A stretch of 64,000 nucleotides of DNA, taken from positions 1,550,001 to 1,614,000 of the forward strand of contig NZ_QTUA01000001.1 of NCBI RefSeq assembly GCF_003386865.1, given 5' to 3'. Positions 1 to 8,034 of this stretch are shown here, piece after piece (the first letter of the stretch is position 1; each line of letters opens with the position of its first letter). Made by a program: the position numbers and the translations under genes. Under the pieces are notes generated by a model that searched no databases, was not told the DNA's origin, and worked only from the letters and a program-made list of their open reading frames with translations. The DNA is from Calidifontibacter indicus (GTDB lineage: Bacteria > Actinomycetota > Actinomycetes > Actinomycetales > Dermatophilaceae).

Positions 1-224
1 GTGACCTCGGTGGCTGCTCGGGCGCCGGTGCCCGTGTGCACCACCATCACCTCCTCGGTCGGCGCGGTCGAGGTGGAGTCGGATGGCACGAAGACCCCGC
101 CGCACGCGCAGGCCTGTGCTGTGGGAAGAGCCACGAAGCCGAGGCCCAGCAACACCAGTGTCGCGACCAGGAGGCGTCGCCATGATCTGTCGACGCCCCG
201 ACGAACCGCCCCGTAATCTCGCAT
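1..224 (-). CDS. DUF2330 family secreted protein, 5' part only
   Basis: Reading leftward from an ATG at 224, the frame stays open to the window edge, so only about 74 N-terminal residues are present. They give a basic start, a hydrophobic stretch rich in Leu and Val, an ALPTAQA cleavage region and then the mature start ACACGGVF followed by a Ser/Thr-rich segment. This signal peptide plus Cys-Ala-Cys-Gly start is typical of DUF2330 proteins, which are secreted or membrane-anchored and of unknown function. An AGGAG ribosome site lies 5 nt before the ATG. The gene is divergent from the dioxygenase, with start codons only 1 bp apart. Most of the domain lies outside the window, so the family call rests on the N-terminus. 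Confidence 0.7.
   Translation of the reverse strand, partial: MRDYGAVRRGVDRSWRRLLVATLVLLGLGFVALPTAQACACGGVFVPSDSTSTAPTEEVMVVHTGTGARAATEV
214..219 (+). promoter_or_regulatory. -10 element of kynA, leaderless
   Basis: TAATCT sits exactly 6 nt before the GTG at 226. This is the spacing expected if transcription starts on the first base of the start codon. There is no ribosome site before this GTG, which agrees. The -35 is not clear. The element lies inside the divergent DUF2330 gene's 5' end. Confidence 0.5.
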
Positions 225-225
225 T

Positions 226-1065
226 GTGACTCCTGATGTGAACGCCGAACCGACCGACATGTCCTACGGCGACTACCTCGCCCTCGACACCTTGCTGGAC
301 GCCCAGCATCCGCGCGCGGTTCCGCCCGAGCACGACGAACTGCTGTTCATCATTCAGCACCAGACCAGTGAGCTCTGGTTCAAACTTGTCATTCACGAAC
401 TGCGCTCGGCGCGTGAGCTGATTGCCGCCGACGAGTTGGCTCCGGCCCTCAAGCGGCTCGCCCGGGTCAAGCACATCCAGGCCACCTTGAGCGAGCAATG
501 GACGGTGCTGGCCACCCTCACCCCGAGCGAATACGCCCGATTCAGAAGGTTTCTCGCGACCTCCAGCGGATTCCAGTCGTTGCAGTACCGGGTGGTGGAG
601 TTCATGCTCGGCAACAAGAAGCCCGACATGGTGCGGGTCTTCGACGGCCGCCCCGACGCGGTGGCCCAGCTGGAGGCCGAGCTGCACGAGCCGAGCCTGT
701 ACGACGTGTTCCTGCAGTTGCTCGCGCGCCGTGGCCTGCCGGTGCCGGCTGAGTTGCTCGAGCGCGACTGGTCCCAGCCGTACGTCGAGTCCGAGGCACT
801 GATCGACGTCATCGCCCAGGTGTATGCCGACCCCGAGCGCTACTGGGACATCTACGAGACCTGCGAGGAACTGGTCGACCTCGAGGACAACTTCCAGCTG
901 TGGCGCTTCCGCCACCTGAAGACGGTCGAGCGGATCATCGGCATGGGCCGGGGCACCGGCGGCAGCGCCGGCGTGCCGTTCCTGCGGCGCGCGCTCGAAC
1001 AGAGCTTCTTCCCCGAGCTGTACCACGTGCGCGGCCGCATCGCCGAAGGCACGATCGGCGACTGA
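226..1065 (+). CDS. kynA: Tryptophan 2,3-dioxygenase
   Basis: This 279-residue protein is a complete heme dioxygenase that opens the indole ring of L-tryptophan to N-formylkynurenine, the first step of the kynurenine route. Visible landmarks are the distal His45 in IIQHQTSE, Arg122 in FQSLQYR, the heme-ligand His230 in LWRFRH and the substrate loop GMGRGTGGSAG around 240-249, all at positions typical of bacterial enzymes. The GTG start is chosen because of a leaderless -10 element; a later ATG at 259 would still leave the core intact. No kynureninase or formamidase lies nearby, so the rest of the pathway must be elsewhere or absent. Confidence 0.95.
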   Translation: MTPDVNAEPTDMSYGDYLALDTLLDAQHPRAVPPEHDELLFIIQHQTSELWFKLVIHELRSARELIAADELAPALKRLARVKHIQATLSEQWTVLATLTPSEYARFRRFLATSSGFQSLQYRVVEFMLGNKKPDMVRVFDGRPDAVAQLEAELHEPSLYDVFLQLLARRGLPVPAELLERDWSQPYVESEALIDVIAQVYADPERYWDIYETCEELVDLEDNFQLWRFRHLKTVERIIGMGRGTGGSAGVPFLRRALEQSFFPELYHVRGRIAEGTIGD

Positions 1066-1081
1066 CCGGCGTGCGCCGGTC
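1064..1081. terminator. Hairpin at the end of kynA
   Basis: GACCGGCG and CGCCGGTC form a perfect 8-base inverted repeat overlapping the kynA stop codon, with only two bases between the arms, so about seven pairs could form. No T-run follows. It may serve as a terminator between the convergent kynA and phosphopantetheinyl transferase genes. Confidence 0.35.
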
Positions 1082-1093
1082 TGGTCGCGCAGC

Positions 1094-1138
1094 GGTCACG
1101 CGCCGGTCACGCGCCGGGTCATGCACCGGGTCATGGCC
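1094..1138. repeat. Four tandem 11-12 bp units between convergent genes
   Basis: GGTCACGCGCC occurs twice in a row, followed by two diverged copies beginning GGGTCATG. The last unit reaches into the 3' end of the phosphopantetheinyl transferase gene. It looks like simple tandem duplication with drift; no function is evident. Confidence 0.6.
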
Positions 1139-1757
1139 GGGGGAGCAGCACCGCCGCGTCGCGCTCGTCGACCGGGCCGGCAACGCCCCGTGCGAGCGCT
1201 GCGGTGTGTCCGACGACGGGCGGGTGCAACGCGGTCACGACGATCCGGCCGCGGTCATCCGGCTCGAGCCGCGCCTTGAGGGTCGCTTCGGCACGCACCC
1301 ACTCGGCGACATCGCCGCCGGTCGTCGCGACGACGTCGCTGTCGCGCTGCACGTCGACCCCGACCGGGTCGGGCGCGAGGGCCACCACGGTCAGCAGGCC
1401 CGAGTGCGAGACGGACGCGTAGAGGTCGTGGCCGATGATTCGCGGCCGACCGTGTTGTGCGCCGCAGTCGGCGCAGGTGCGGTCGATCCGCAGCGCTAGG
1501 GGGTCGGCGCCGGTGCGGTGGGCCACTGCCGTGCGCAACACCGCGGCGCCGAGGAGACGGCGGGCGCGGTCGGCGGCTCGGTCGGCGCGGTCGATCCGCG
1601 CCGACTCGTCCGGTGGCAGCAGTTGCCGCAGCCCGATGTCAGCGAGGGTCAGCGGTGCCCACCACACCACCGCGCCAAGACCGACGTCATGACCGACGTC
1701 ATGACTGCGCGAGGCCGGGCGAGCGCGGGCGTCGTCGCGGGAGCCGTCGGGGGTCAT
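1131..1757 (-). CDS. 4'-phosphopantetheinyl transferase, Sfp type
   Basis: The 208-residue protein should load the phosphopantetheine arm of coenzyme A onto carrier domains. Seen in the sequence are a Cys95-x2-Cys98 pair before the HGRP segment (common in actinobacterial members), SVSHSG at 115-120, the metal-binding GVDVQ at 133-137 and the helix WVRAEATLKA at 153-162. Two family positions differ: Gln137 stands where most members have Glu (GVD-x-E), and Ala156 where Lys is usual before the conserved Glu157. Its likely client is the carrier domain of the divergent gene starting at 1834. No ribosome site precedes the ATG; a -35/-10 pair (TTAGCC, 17 nt, CAGAAT) lies upstream with the -35 inside an iron box, so iron control is likely. 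Confidence 0.85.
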   Translation of the reverse strand: MTPDGSRDDARARPASRSHDVGHDVGLGAVVWWAPLTLADIGLRQLLPPDESARIDRADRAADRARRLLGAAVLRTAVAHRTGADPLALRIDRTCADCGAQHGRPRIIGHDLYASVSHSGLLTVVALAPDPVGVDVQRDSDVVATTGGDVAEWVRAEATLKARLEPDDRGRIVVTALHPPVVGHTAALARGVAGPVDERDAAVLLPRP

Positions 1758-1810
1758 CGAGGTGCGGTGCTTTTCGTGAGATGGTCGGGCAGGCGATTCT
1801 GTGTTTGCGG

Positions 1811-1829
1811 TAAGTGAAGGCTAACCTAA
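1811..1829. promoter_or_regulatory. DtxR/IdeR-type iron box
   Basis: TAAGTGAAGGCTAACCTAA agrees at 15 of 19 positions with the DtxR/IdeR consensus TTAGGTTAGGCTAACCTAA; the right half is perfect. It overlaps the inferred leaderless -10 (TAACCT, 1822-1827) of the rightward gene and the -35 (TTAGCC) of the leftward gene. An iron-loaded repressor bound here should shut both promoters, so both genes are expected to be on when iron is scarce. Confidence 0.75.
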
Positions 1830-1833
1830 CGCC

Positions 1834-4410
1834 GTGATGTTCGCCGCGACCAGCGCCACCGGCACATCCGCCGGCTCCGGCGCGATGGTCGGCGAGGCTG
1901 CCCGCGCCGCGGCTCTGCTGGTCGGCGACCGGGTGATCGATGGGGCCGAACTGGCCGACCTGGCGCGTGCGCGCGCTGCGGGCCTGCCCGACCCGCTCGA
2001 CGGACGCTGCCTGGTGCACGTGCGCTTCGAACGCACCCTCGACGCGTTGATCTCCTATCTGGCCGTGCTCGAAGCCGGGCACGTGGCGCTACTGCTGCCG
2101 CCCACCGGAGCCGACGAGGTGGTGGCCACCTACCCCGGCGATTTCAGCACCGAGCGGGGCGGGTTCGTCGCCACCGCATACCGGGGCCGCCCGACCCATC
2201 TGCTGCACCCCGACCTCGCCGTGCTGCTGAGCACCTCCGGCAGCACCGGATCGCCCAAGCTGGTGCGACTGTCGAAGGACAACCTGCGGGCCAACGCCGA
2301 GGGCATCGTGGCGGCGCTGGGTCTGACCGCGCGCGACCGCGGCATCACCGCCCTGCCGTTCTTCTACTGCTACGGACTGTCGGTGCTGCACGCCCACCTG
2401 CTCGCAGGCGCGTCGCTGGTGCTGCACGACGGGTCGAGTGTGTCCGACGACTTCTGGGACGTCGTGGCGCAGCGCGGCGTGACGAACGTGGCGTTGGTGC
2501 CGCACTCGGCGGGGTGGCTGCTCGACAACGAGGTGCTCGAGCGTGACCTCCCGGCGCTGCGACTACTCACTCAAGCGGGCGGACGGCTGACGCCGGACAG
2601 CGTGCGCGAACTCGCGCTCGCCGCCCGTCGCCGCGGCTGCCGGTTACAGGTGATGTACGGCCAGACGGAGTCGACCGCGCGCATCGCGGTGGCGTCGCCA
2701 CAGGACACGCTGCAGTCGCCCGACGGCGTCGGGCGACCGATCAACGGCACCACTGCTCGCATCGATACGAGTGTGCCGGAGGCGAATTTGCCCGGTGCCG
2801 GCGAGCTCGTCGTCGCCGGCCGCAGCATCATGCTGGGTTACGCCGAACATCCGGACGACCTGGCCCTCGGGCGGATGATCAGCGAGTTGCGCACCGGCGA
2901 CCTGGCCACGATCGACGCTGACGGCATGGTGCGGATCGTCGGCCGACGCCGCGACTTCGTGAAGATCATGGGCCTTCGCGTCGACCTGGGTCGGGTCGAG
3001 GCCGCCCTCGGGGAGGCGGGCTTCGAGGCCGTCGTGACCGGTGACGACGCCGGTTTGCGGGTGCTGGTCGCCCCCGGGCGCAACCGTGACGTCACCAGAG
3101 CGAGCAAGGCGCGCCGGGCCGCGGCCCGGGCGGCAGGGGTCGGCCCCGCGGTCGTCGAGGCCGCCGTCGCGCCGTTGCCGATGCTGGCCAACGGCAAGGT
3201 CGACCGACTCGGCGCCGACGCACTCGTGCGCGCCGCCGTCGCCGACGCCTGCACCGACACCCGCGGACGCATGGACGGCGTCGGTGCCGACGTGACCGTG
3301 CCGCACGTGGCCGCGGTGCTCGGCGACGTGCTGGCGGTCGACTCGCTCGACCCCGACCGATCCTTCGTCGAACAAGGCGGCGACTCGCTCACCCACGTGC
3401 CCGCGTCAGCCCGACTGACCCGGCTCGTCGGCGACCTGCCGCGCGACTGGCACCACCGTCCGATCAGGGAACTGGTTGCGGCGGCCTCGCCGCGACGGCC
3501 CGGGGTGGAGGCCGCGACGCTGTTGCGCGCCGTGGCGGTGCTGTTGATCTGCTTCTCGCACACCCGGGTGATCGACGCGGCCGGAGGCGCCCACATCCTG
3601 CTCGCGATCGCGGGGTGGAACGCCGCACGGTTCGGGTTCTCGCTGCCGACGCGCGAACGTCGCCTGCGGGCCACGGCGCGATCGATCATCGGCATCTGGC
3701 TCCCCACCGCGGCAGCCGCCCTGGCCGGCATGATCCTCACCGCGCGGTACGGCTGGCAGAACGTCTTCCTGGTCAACTGGTTGTTCGGTGGGCTCGAGGA
3801 CACGCGCGTCGAACTCTGGTTCGTCGACTCGCTGGTGGCCTGCCTGCTGGTCACCACCGCGCTCCTGGCGATCCCGCGGTTCTCCCGGCTGCGTGACGTC
3901 GATCCCTACCGGTTCTTCCTGCCGCTCGCCGCGGTCGCCCTGGTGCCACGGTTCGTCGCCCACGCGATCAGCGACATCCCGGCCGGGGGGGTTCCGTACA
4001 CCGTGTTCTGGATCTTCGCGGCGGGCGCAGCGCTCGGCTGCGCGCGCACCACAGCGCGACGACTCGGGGCGCTCGCGGTGGTCGGCGTCGGCGTGGCGAC
4101 GTACTTCCCCGACCCCCAGCGCAACCTGACGATCTTCCTCGGGGTGGTCGTGCTCGCGTTCGTGCGTGAGGTCCGTCTGCCAGCACGGATCGTGCCGTTG
4201 GTCGTGCTGCTCGCGTCGGCCTCGCTCTACATCTACGTGTTCCAGTTCCAGCTGTTCCAGATCGTGCCGCGCTGGGAACCCGGCCCCGTGCCGGGTGCGC
4301 TGCGCTCGCTCACCGCGCTCGTCGGCGGCTGCCTGCTGTGGCGCCTCGCCGACCCCGCAGTCGCCCGACTGCGCAACCTGCTTCCCGTCGAACCCCATCG
4401 GAAGGACTGA
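1834..4410 (+). CDS. Single-chain adenylation / carrier / acyltransferase-3 protein
   Basis: This 858-residue protein joins three activities. Residues ~20-470 are an AMP-forming adenylation domain: STSGSTGSPK at 133-142, YGQTE near 275, RTGDLA near 353, and GKVDR near 455. Residues ~490-550 are a phosphopantetheine carrier with GGDSL around 514-518. From ~563 to the end is a multi-span acyltransferase-3 domain opening with LLRAVAVLLICFSHT. By family logic the first domain activates an acid, the second holds it as a thioester, and the membrane part hands it to an acceptor, much as DltA, DltC and DltB do in separate proteins. Substrate and acceptor are not deducible. It diverges from a phosphopantetheinyl transferase, is followed 2 bp later by an iron importer operon and has an iron box at its start. 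GTG 1834 (or ATG 1837) fits a leaderless start. Confidence 0.85.
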   Translation: MMFAATSATGTSAGSGAMVGEAARAAALLVGDRVIDGAELADLARARAAGLPDPLDGRCLVHVRFERTLDALISYLAVLEAGHVALLLPPTGADEVVATYPGDFSTERGGFVATAYRGRPTHLLHPDLAVLLSTSGSTGSPKLVRLSKDNLRANAEGIVAALGLTARDRGITALPFFYCYGLSVLHAHLLAGASLVLHDGSSVSDDFWDVVAQRGVTNVALVPHSAGWLLDNEVLERDLPALRLLTQAGGRLTPDSVRELALAARRRGCRLQVMYGQTESTARIAVASPQDTLQSPDGVGRPINGTTARIDTSVPEANLPGAGELVVAGRSIMLGYAEHPDDLALGRMISELRTGDLATIDADGMVRIVGRRRDFVKIMGLRVDLGRVEAALGEAGFEAVVTGDDAGLRVLVAPGRNRDVTRASKARRAAARAAGVGPAVVEAAVAPLPMLANGKVDRLGADALVRAAVADACTDTRGRMDGVGADVTVPHVAAVLGDVLAVDSLDPDRSFVEQGGDSLTHVPASARLTRLVGDLPRDWHHRPIRELVAAASPRRPGVEAATLLRAVAVLLICFSHTRVIDAAGGAHILLAIAGWNAARFGFSLPTRERRLRATARSIIGIWLPTAAAALAGMILTARYGWQNVFLVNWLFGGLEDTRVELWFVDSLVACLLVTTALLAIPRFSRLRDVDPYRFFLPLAAVALVPRFVAHAISDIPAGGVPYTVFWIFAAGAALGCARTTARRLGALAVVGVGVATYFPDPQRNLTIFLGVVVLAFVREVRLPARIVPLVVLLASASLYIYVFQFQLFQIVPRWEPGPVPGALRSLTALVGGCLLWRLADPAVARLRNLLPVEPHRKD

Positions 4411-4412
4411 CC

Positions 4413-5438
4413 GTGCGCCGACGCACTCTTCTCGGCGGCCTGCTGGCCGTCACCCTCGGCACCACCACCATCACCGCGTGCGGTGGCGGTGATTCCTTCT
4501 CGGCAGACCCGAATGCCCTGGTGATCTACTCCTCGCAACACGAGAACGTCACCAAGGCGTGGGCCGACGCGTTCACCAAGGCGACCGGGGTGAAGACCCA
4601 GATCCGCTCCGGCGCGGACTCCTCGATGGGTCAGCAGATCGTGCAGGAGGGCGCGAAGTCGCCCGCCGATCTGTTCCTCACCGAGAACAGCCCGGCGATG
4701 ACCCAGGTGCAGCGCGCCGGTCTACTCTCGCCGGTGGACGCAGCCACGCTCGCGCAGCTGCCGAACGGTTTCGCGCCGTCCAGCAAGGACTGGACCGCGA
4801 TCGCGGCCCGCTCCACGGTGCTGGTCTACAACCCGTCCAAGATCGCCGAGGCACAGCTGCCGAAGTCGATGATGGACCTGCAGCAGCCGCAGTGGAAGGG
4901 CAAGTGGGGTGGAGCGCCGGGCGGCGCCGACTTCCAGGCGATCGTGGCCGGCATGCTGGCGATGAAGGGGAAGCCGGCCACCGAGGCGTGGCTCAAGGCA
5001 CTCAAGGCGAACGCGCACATCTACCAGAACAACATCGCAACGATGAAGGCCGTCAACGCCGGCGAGGTGCCGGTCGGCATCATGTACCACTACTACTGGT
5101 ACCGCGACCAGGCCGCCACCAAGGAAGGCAGCAAGAACACCAAGCTCCACTATTTCAAGGGCGAAGACCCGGGCGCGTTCGTCAGCCTGTCGGCCGGCGG
5201 GGTGTTGAAGAGTTCGAAGAAGGCCGACAAGGCCCAGCAGTTCCTGAAGTTCGTCACCAGCCCGCAGGGGCAGCAGGTGCTCGCCGACAGCGGCTCGATG
5301 GAGTACGCGGTCGGCAAGGACGCGAAGTCCGCGTCGGTGCTGCCGCCGCTCACCACGCTGCAGGCGCCGAAGGTCGACCCGTTCGACCTCAACTCCGAGA
5401 CCGTGATTTCGATGATGACGGATGCGGGCATCCTCTAG
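4413..5438 (+). CDS. Ferric-iron ABC transporter, substrate-binding lipoprotein
   Basis: The 341-residue protein starts at a GTG preceded by GGAAGG. It has an RRRTLLGG start (possible Tat signal), a hydrophobic stretch and a lipobox ending TITAC, so Cys23 is the predicted lipid anchor. The mature part begins LVIYSSQHENV and resembles FbpA/FutA-type periplasmic iron-binding proteins, with conserved segments LTENSPAM and GIMYHYYWYRD rich in the Tyr residues such proteins use to hold Fe(III). It overlaps the permease gene by 17 bp and follows the A-T-acyltransferase gene by 2 bp, so one operon is likely. A different metal or small anion cannot be excluded, but the iron box favours iron. Confidence 0.85.
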   Translation: MRRRTLLGGLLAVTLGTTTITACGGGDSFSADPNALVIYSSQHENVTKAWADAFTKATGVKTQIRSGADSSMGQQIVQEGAKSPADLFLTENSPAMTQVQRAGLLSPVDAATLAQLPNGFAPSSKDWTAIAARSTVLVYNPSKIAEAQLPKSMMDLQQPQWKGKWGGAPGGADFQAIVAGMLAMKGKPATEAWLKALKANAHIYQNNIATMKAVNAGEVPVGIMYHYYWYRDQAATKEGSKNTKLHYFKGEDPGAFVSLSAGGVLKSSKKADKAQQFLKFVTSPQGQQVLADSGSMEYAVGKDAKSASVLPPLTTLQAPKVDPFDLNSETVISMMTDAGIL

Positions 5439-6984
5439 CAGCCCGACCCGGGGCGCCGGAGTCACCGTCCTCGCCGTCGCGGTCGCTGCCCTGATCCTCT
5501 TGCCGCTGGTGGTGATCGCGGCTCAGGCGATGTCGCTGGGTTGGGACACCGCGAGCGCGTTCCTGTTCCGTCCGCGGATCGCAGAACTGTTGCGGCACAC
5601 CGGTGCTCTGATGGTCGTGTGCATCCCGGCGACGCTCCTCATCGGGGTGGGTGCGGCCTGGTTGGTGGAACGCACCGACCTGCCGCTGCCCGGTGTCTGG
5701 CGCACCTTGCTGCTCGCGCCGCTGGCCGTGCCGGCGTTCGTGAGCGCCTACGCGTGGATCTCGGTGCGCCCCGATCTCGCGGGCTTCTCCGGTGCGGCTC
5801 TGGTCGCCACGATGGCCTACTTCCCGTTCGTCTTCCTGCCCACCGCGGCGATGCTGCGGGTGCTCGACGGCAGCGACGAGAACATCGCGCGCTCGCTCGG
5901 CGCGAGTCGGCGCACCGCGGTGCTGCGCACGGTGCTGCCGCGGCTGCGCCCGGCGATCTGCGGCGGCGGTCTGATCGTGGCGTTGCACCTGCTCGCCGAG
6001 TACGGCGTGCTGGAGATGATGCGCTACCAGACGTTCACCACCGCGATCCTGCAGCAGTACGCCGTCGGGTTCAGCGACGGTCAGGGCAGCCTGCTCGCCA
6101 CCGTGCTCCTGCTGCTGTGCGTGCTGGTGCTGACCGCCGAAGTGATACTGCGCGGACGGGCGCGGGTCGCCCGGGTCGGCGGCGGCACGCCGGAGCGCCC
6201 GGAGCGGATCCCGTTGGGCAAGTGGATGATCCCTGCGATCCTGGCGCTCACCGCCGTCGTCGCGCTCGCCGTCGTGGTGCCGGTCGCGTTGGTCGTGAAG
6301 TGGTTCGTCGCCTCGATCGACCAGAACGTCGTGGCGTGGGGCGACCTGCTGCGGGTGACCGGCACCTCGTTGGGGCTCGCCGTCGCCGGGGGAGTGGCGG
6401 CCGTGCTCGCGGCGATCCCCGCCGCATGGCTGCTGTCGCGGCGCCGGTCGTTCGTGTCGATGCTGCTGGAGCGGGTCACCTTCGTCGCCTCGGCGCTGCC
6501 CGGCGTGGTCGTGGCCCTGGCGCTCGTCACGCTCACCGTGCGGTGGGCCGACTGGCTCTACCAATCGACCGCCGTCCTGGTGTCGGCCTACGTGATCCTG
6601 TTCCTGCCGCGGGCGGTCGTCACCCTGCGGTCCGGGTTCGCGGCCGCGCCGCCGGAGCTGTCCGAGGCGTCCAGGTCGTTGGGTGTCGGCGGCCGAGGCA
6701 CGTTCGCGCGCGTAGTTCTGCCGCTCGCCCTGCCGGCCTTCCTCACCGGCTTCGTGCTGGTGGCGCTGGCGGTGGCCACCGAACTCACGGCCACGCTGCT
6801 GCTCGCCCCGACCGGCACGCGTACGCTGGCCCTGGCGTTCTGGGGTGCCAGCGACGAGTTGGACTACGTGCGCGCGGCCCCGTACGCGGTGATGATGATC
6901 GCCCTGTCCGCGCCGTTGACCCTGTTGCTGCGTCGGCAGCTGCGGGGATCCGGCAGCCGGGTGAGCAAGAAGGAGCAGGTATGA
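5422..6984 (+). CDS. Ferric-iron ABC transporter, fused double permease
   Basis: This 520-residue membrane protein has two halves, each with about six transmembrane segments and its own inner-membrane permease loop (around NIARSLGASRRTAVLRTVLPRLRP truncated here as SLGASRRTAVLR near residues 156-167, and SRSLGVGGRGTFARVVLP near 415-432). A fused pair of permease domains in one chain is the usual form for FbpB/SfuB-type Fe(III) importers. It starts inside the binding-protein gene and its stop overlaps the ATG of the ATPase gene, indicating translational coupling. Confidence 0.88.
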   Translation: MRASSSSPTRGAGVTVLAVAVAALILLPLVVIAAQAMSLGWDTASAFLFRPRIAELLRHTGALMVVCIPATLLIGVGAAWLVERTDLPLPGVWRTLLLAPLAVPAFVSAYAWISVRPDLAGFSGAALVATMAYFPFVFLPTAAMLRVLDGSDENIARSLGASRRTAVLRTVLPRLRPAICGGGLIVALHLLAEYGVLEMMRYQTFTTAILQQYAVGFSDGQGSLLATVLLLLCVLVLTAEVILRGRARVARVGGGTPERPERIPLGKWMIPAILALTAVVALAVVVPVALVVKWFVASIDQNVVAWGDLLRVTGTSLGLAVAGGVAAVLAAIPAAWLLSRRRSFVSMLLERVTFVASALPGVVVALALVTLTVRWADWLYQSTAVLVSAYVILFLPRAVVTLRSGFAAAPPELSEASRSLGVGGRGTFARVVLPLALPAFLTGFVLVALAVATELTATLLLAPTGTRTLALAFWGASDELDYVRAAPYAVMMIALSAPLTLLLRRQLRGSGSRVSKKEQV

Positions 6985-8015
6985 GCGACGTCGAGGTGCG
7001 TGGCGTCACGACCGGGTACGGCAGCACGCCGGTGCTGCACGACATCGACCTGACCGTGCGCTCCGGCACCACGACCGCGGTGCTGGGCGACTCCGGCAGC
7101 GGCAAGTCGACCCTGCTGAAGGTGATCGCCGGTTTTCTGCGCCCGTTGTCGGGGTCGGTGCTGATCGACGGCTCGCTCGTGGCCGACGAACGCACCTTCG
7201 TCGCACCGGAGAAGCGCGGCGTGGGCTACGTGCGGCAGGACGGCGGACTCTTCCCTCATCTCAGCGTCGCCGGCAACGTGTCGTTCGGCCTGGCGTTTCC
7301 CCGCCGTCGCCATCGCGGGCGTGTGCTCGAGTTGCTCGAACTCGTCGGTCTCGGACCGGAATTCGCTGATCGGCGCCCCGACCAGTTGTCGGGTGGACAG
7401 CAGCAGCGCGTGGCGCTCGCGCGCGCGCTCGCGCTCGAACCGAAGGTCGTGCTGCTCGACGAACCGTTCTCGGCTCTCGACACCGCGCTCCGGGCGAGCA
7501 CCCGAGAAGCCACCGCATCGGCGCTGCGCCAGGCGGGAGCCACCGCCCTGCTGGTCACGCACGATCAGGCCGAGGCGTTGTCCTTCGCCGACGAAGTGGC
7601 TGTGCTGCGTGATGGTCGGTTCCGGCAGGTTGCCGCGCCGCGGCTCGTCTACAACCAGCCGGTCGACCCGCACGTCGCGGGCTTTCTCGGTGACGCGATC
7701 CTGCTGCCCGGTGCGGCCACCGACGGACGTGTCCGCTGCCTGCTCGGGGAACTCACCGTCGCCGGCTTCTGCCCGAGCGGGGCGTGCAAGGTGCTGGTGC
7801 GGCCGGAACAGGTGCAGGTGCTGCCGGTCGGTCAGGGCATCGAGGCCGTCGTCGAGTCGTGCGAGTACTACGGACACGACGCCCTGCTCAACCTGCGGGT
7901 CGAGGACGGCGAGCCGCTGAAGGCCCGGGTCACCGGCGCCGACGCAGTCGAGCCGGGTGGCCACGTGGGCCTGTTGGTGCGGGGTCCGGTCCGCGTCTTC
8001 GCCGAGCAGGACTGA
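6981..8015 (+). CDS. Ferric-iron ABC transporter, ATP-binding subunit
   Basis: The 344-residue protein is the motor of the importer. Walker A is GDSGSGKST at 36-44, the signature LSGGQQQR is near 136-143, and Walker B with the catalytic Glu is VVLLDEPFSALD near 153-164. The last 100 residues form a TOBE-type regulatory domain (KVLVRPEQVQVLP, then a second beta unit). An AGGAG site lies just before the ATG, which overlaps the permease stop as ATGA. Length and TOBE region match FbpC-type subunits. It ends the operon and converges on the sensor kinase gene 19 bp away. Confidence 0.9.
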   Translation: MSDVEVRGVTTGYGSTPVLHDIDLTVRSGTTTAVLGDSGSGKSTLLKVIAGFLRPLSGSVLIDGSLVADERTFVAPEKRGVGYVRQDGGLFPHLSVAGNVSFGLAFPRRRHRGRVLELLELVGLGPEFADRRPDQLSGGQQQRVALARALALEPKVVLLDEPFSALDTALRASTREATASALRQAGATALLVTHDQAEALSFADEVAVLRDGRFRQVAAPRLVYNQPVDPHVAGFLGDAILLPGAATDGRVRCLLGELTVAGFCPSGACKVLVRPEQVQVLPVGQGIEAVVESCEYYGHDALLNLRVEDGEPLKARVTGADAVEPGGHVGLLVRGPVRVFAEQD

Positions 8016-8034
8016 CGCACCGACTCCGGCGCGG

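Noticed and set aside
1-216. A rightward 71-residue gene at the window start
   Set aside because: The opposite strand encodes a clear signal peptide with a ribosome site; the rightward frame is its shadow.
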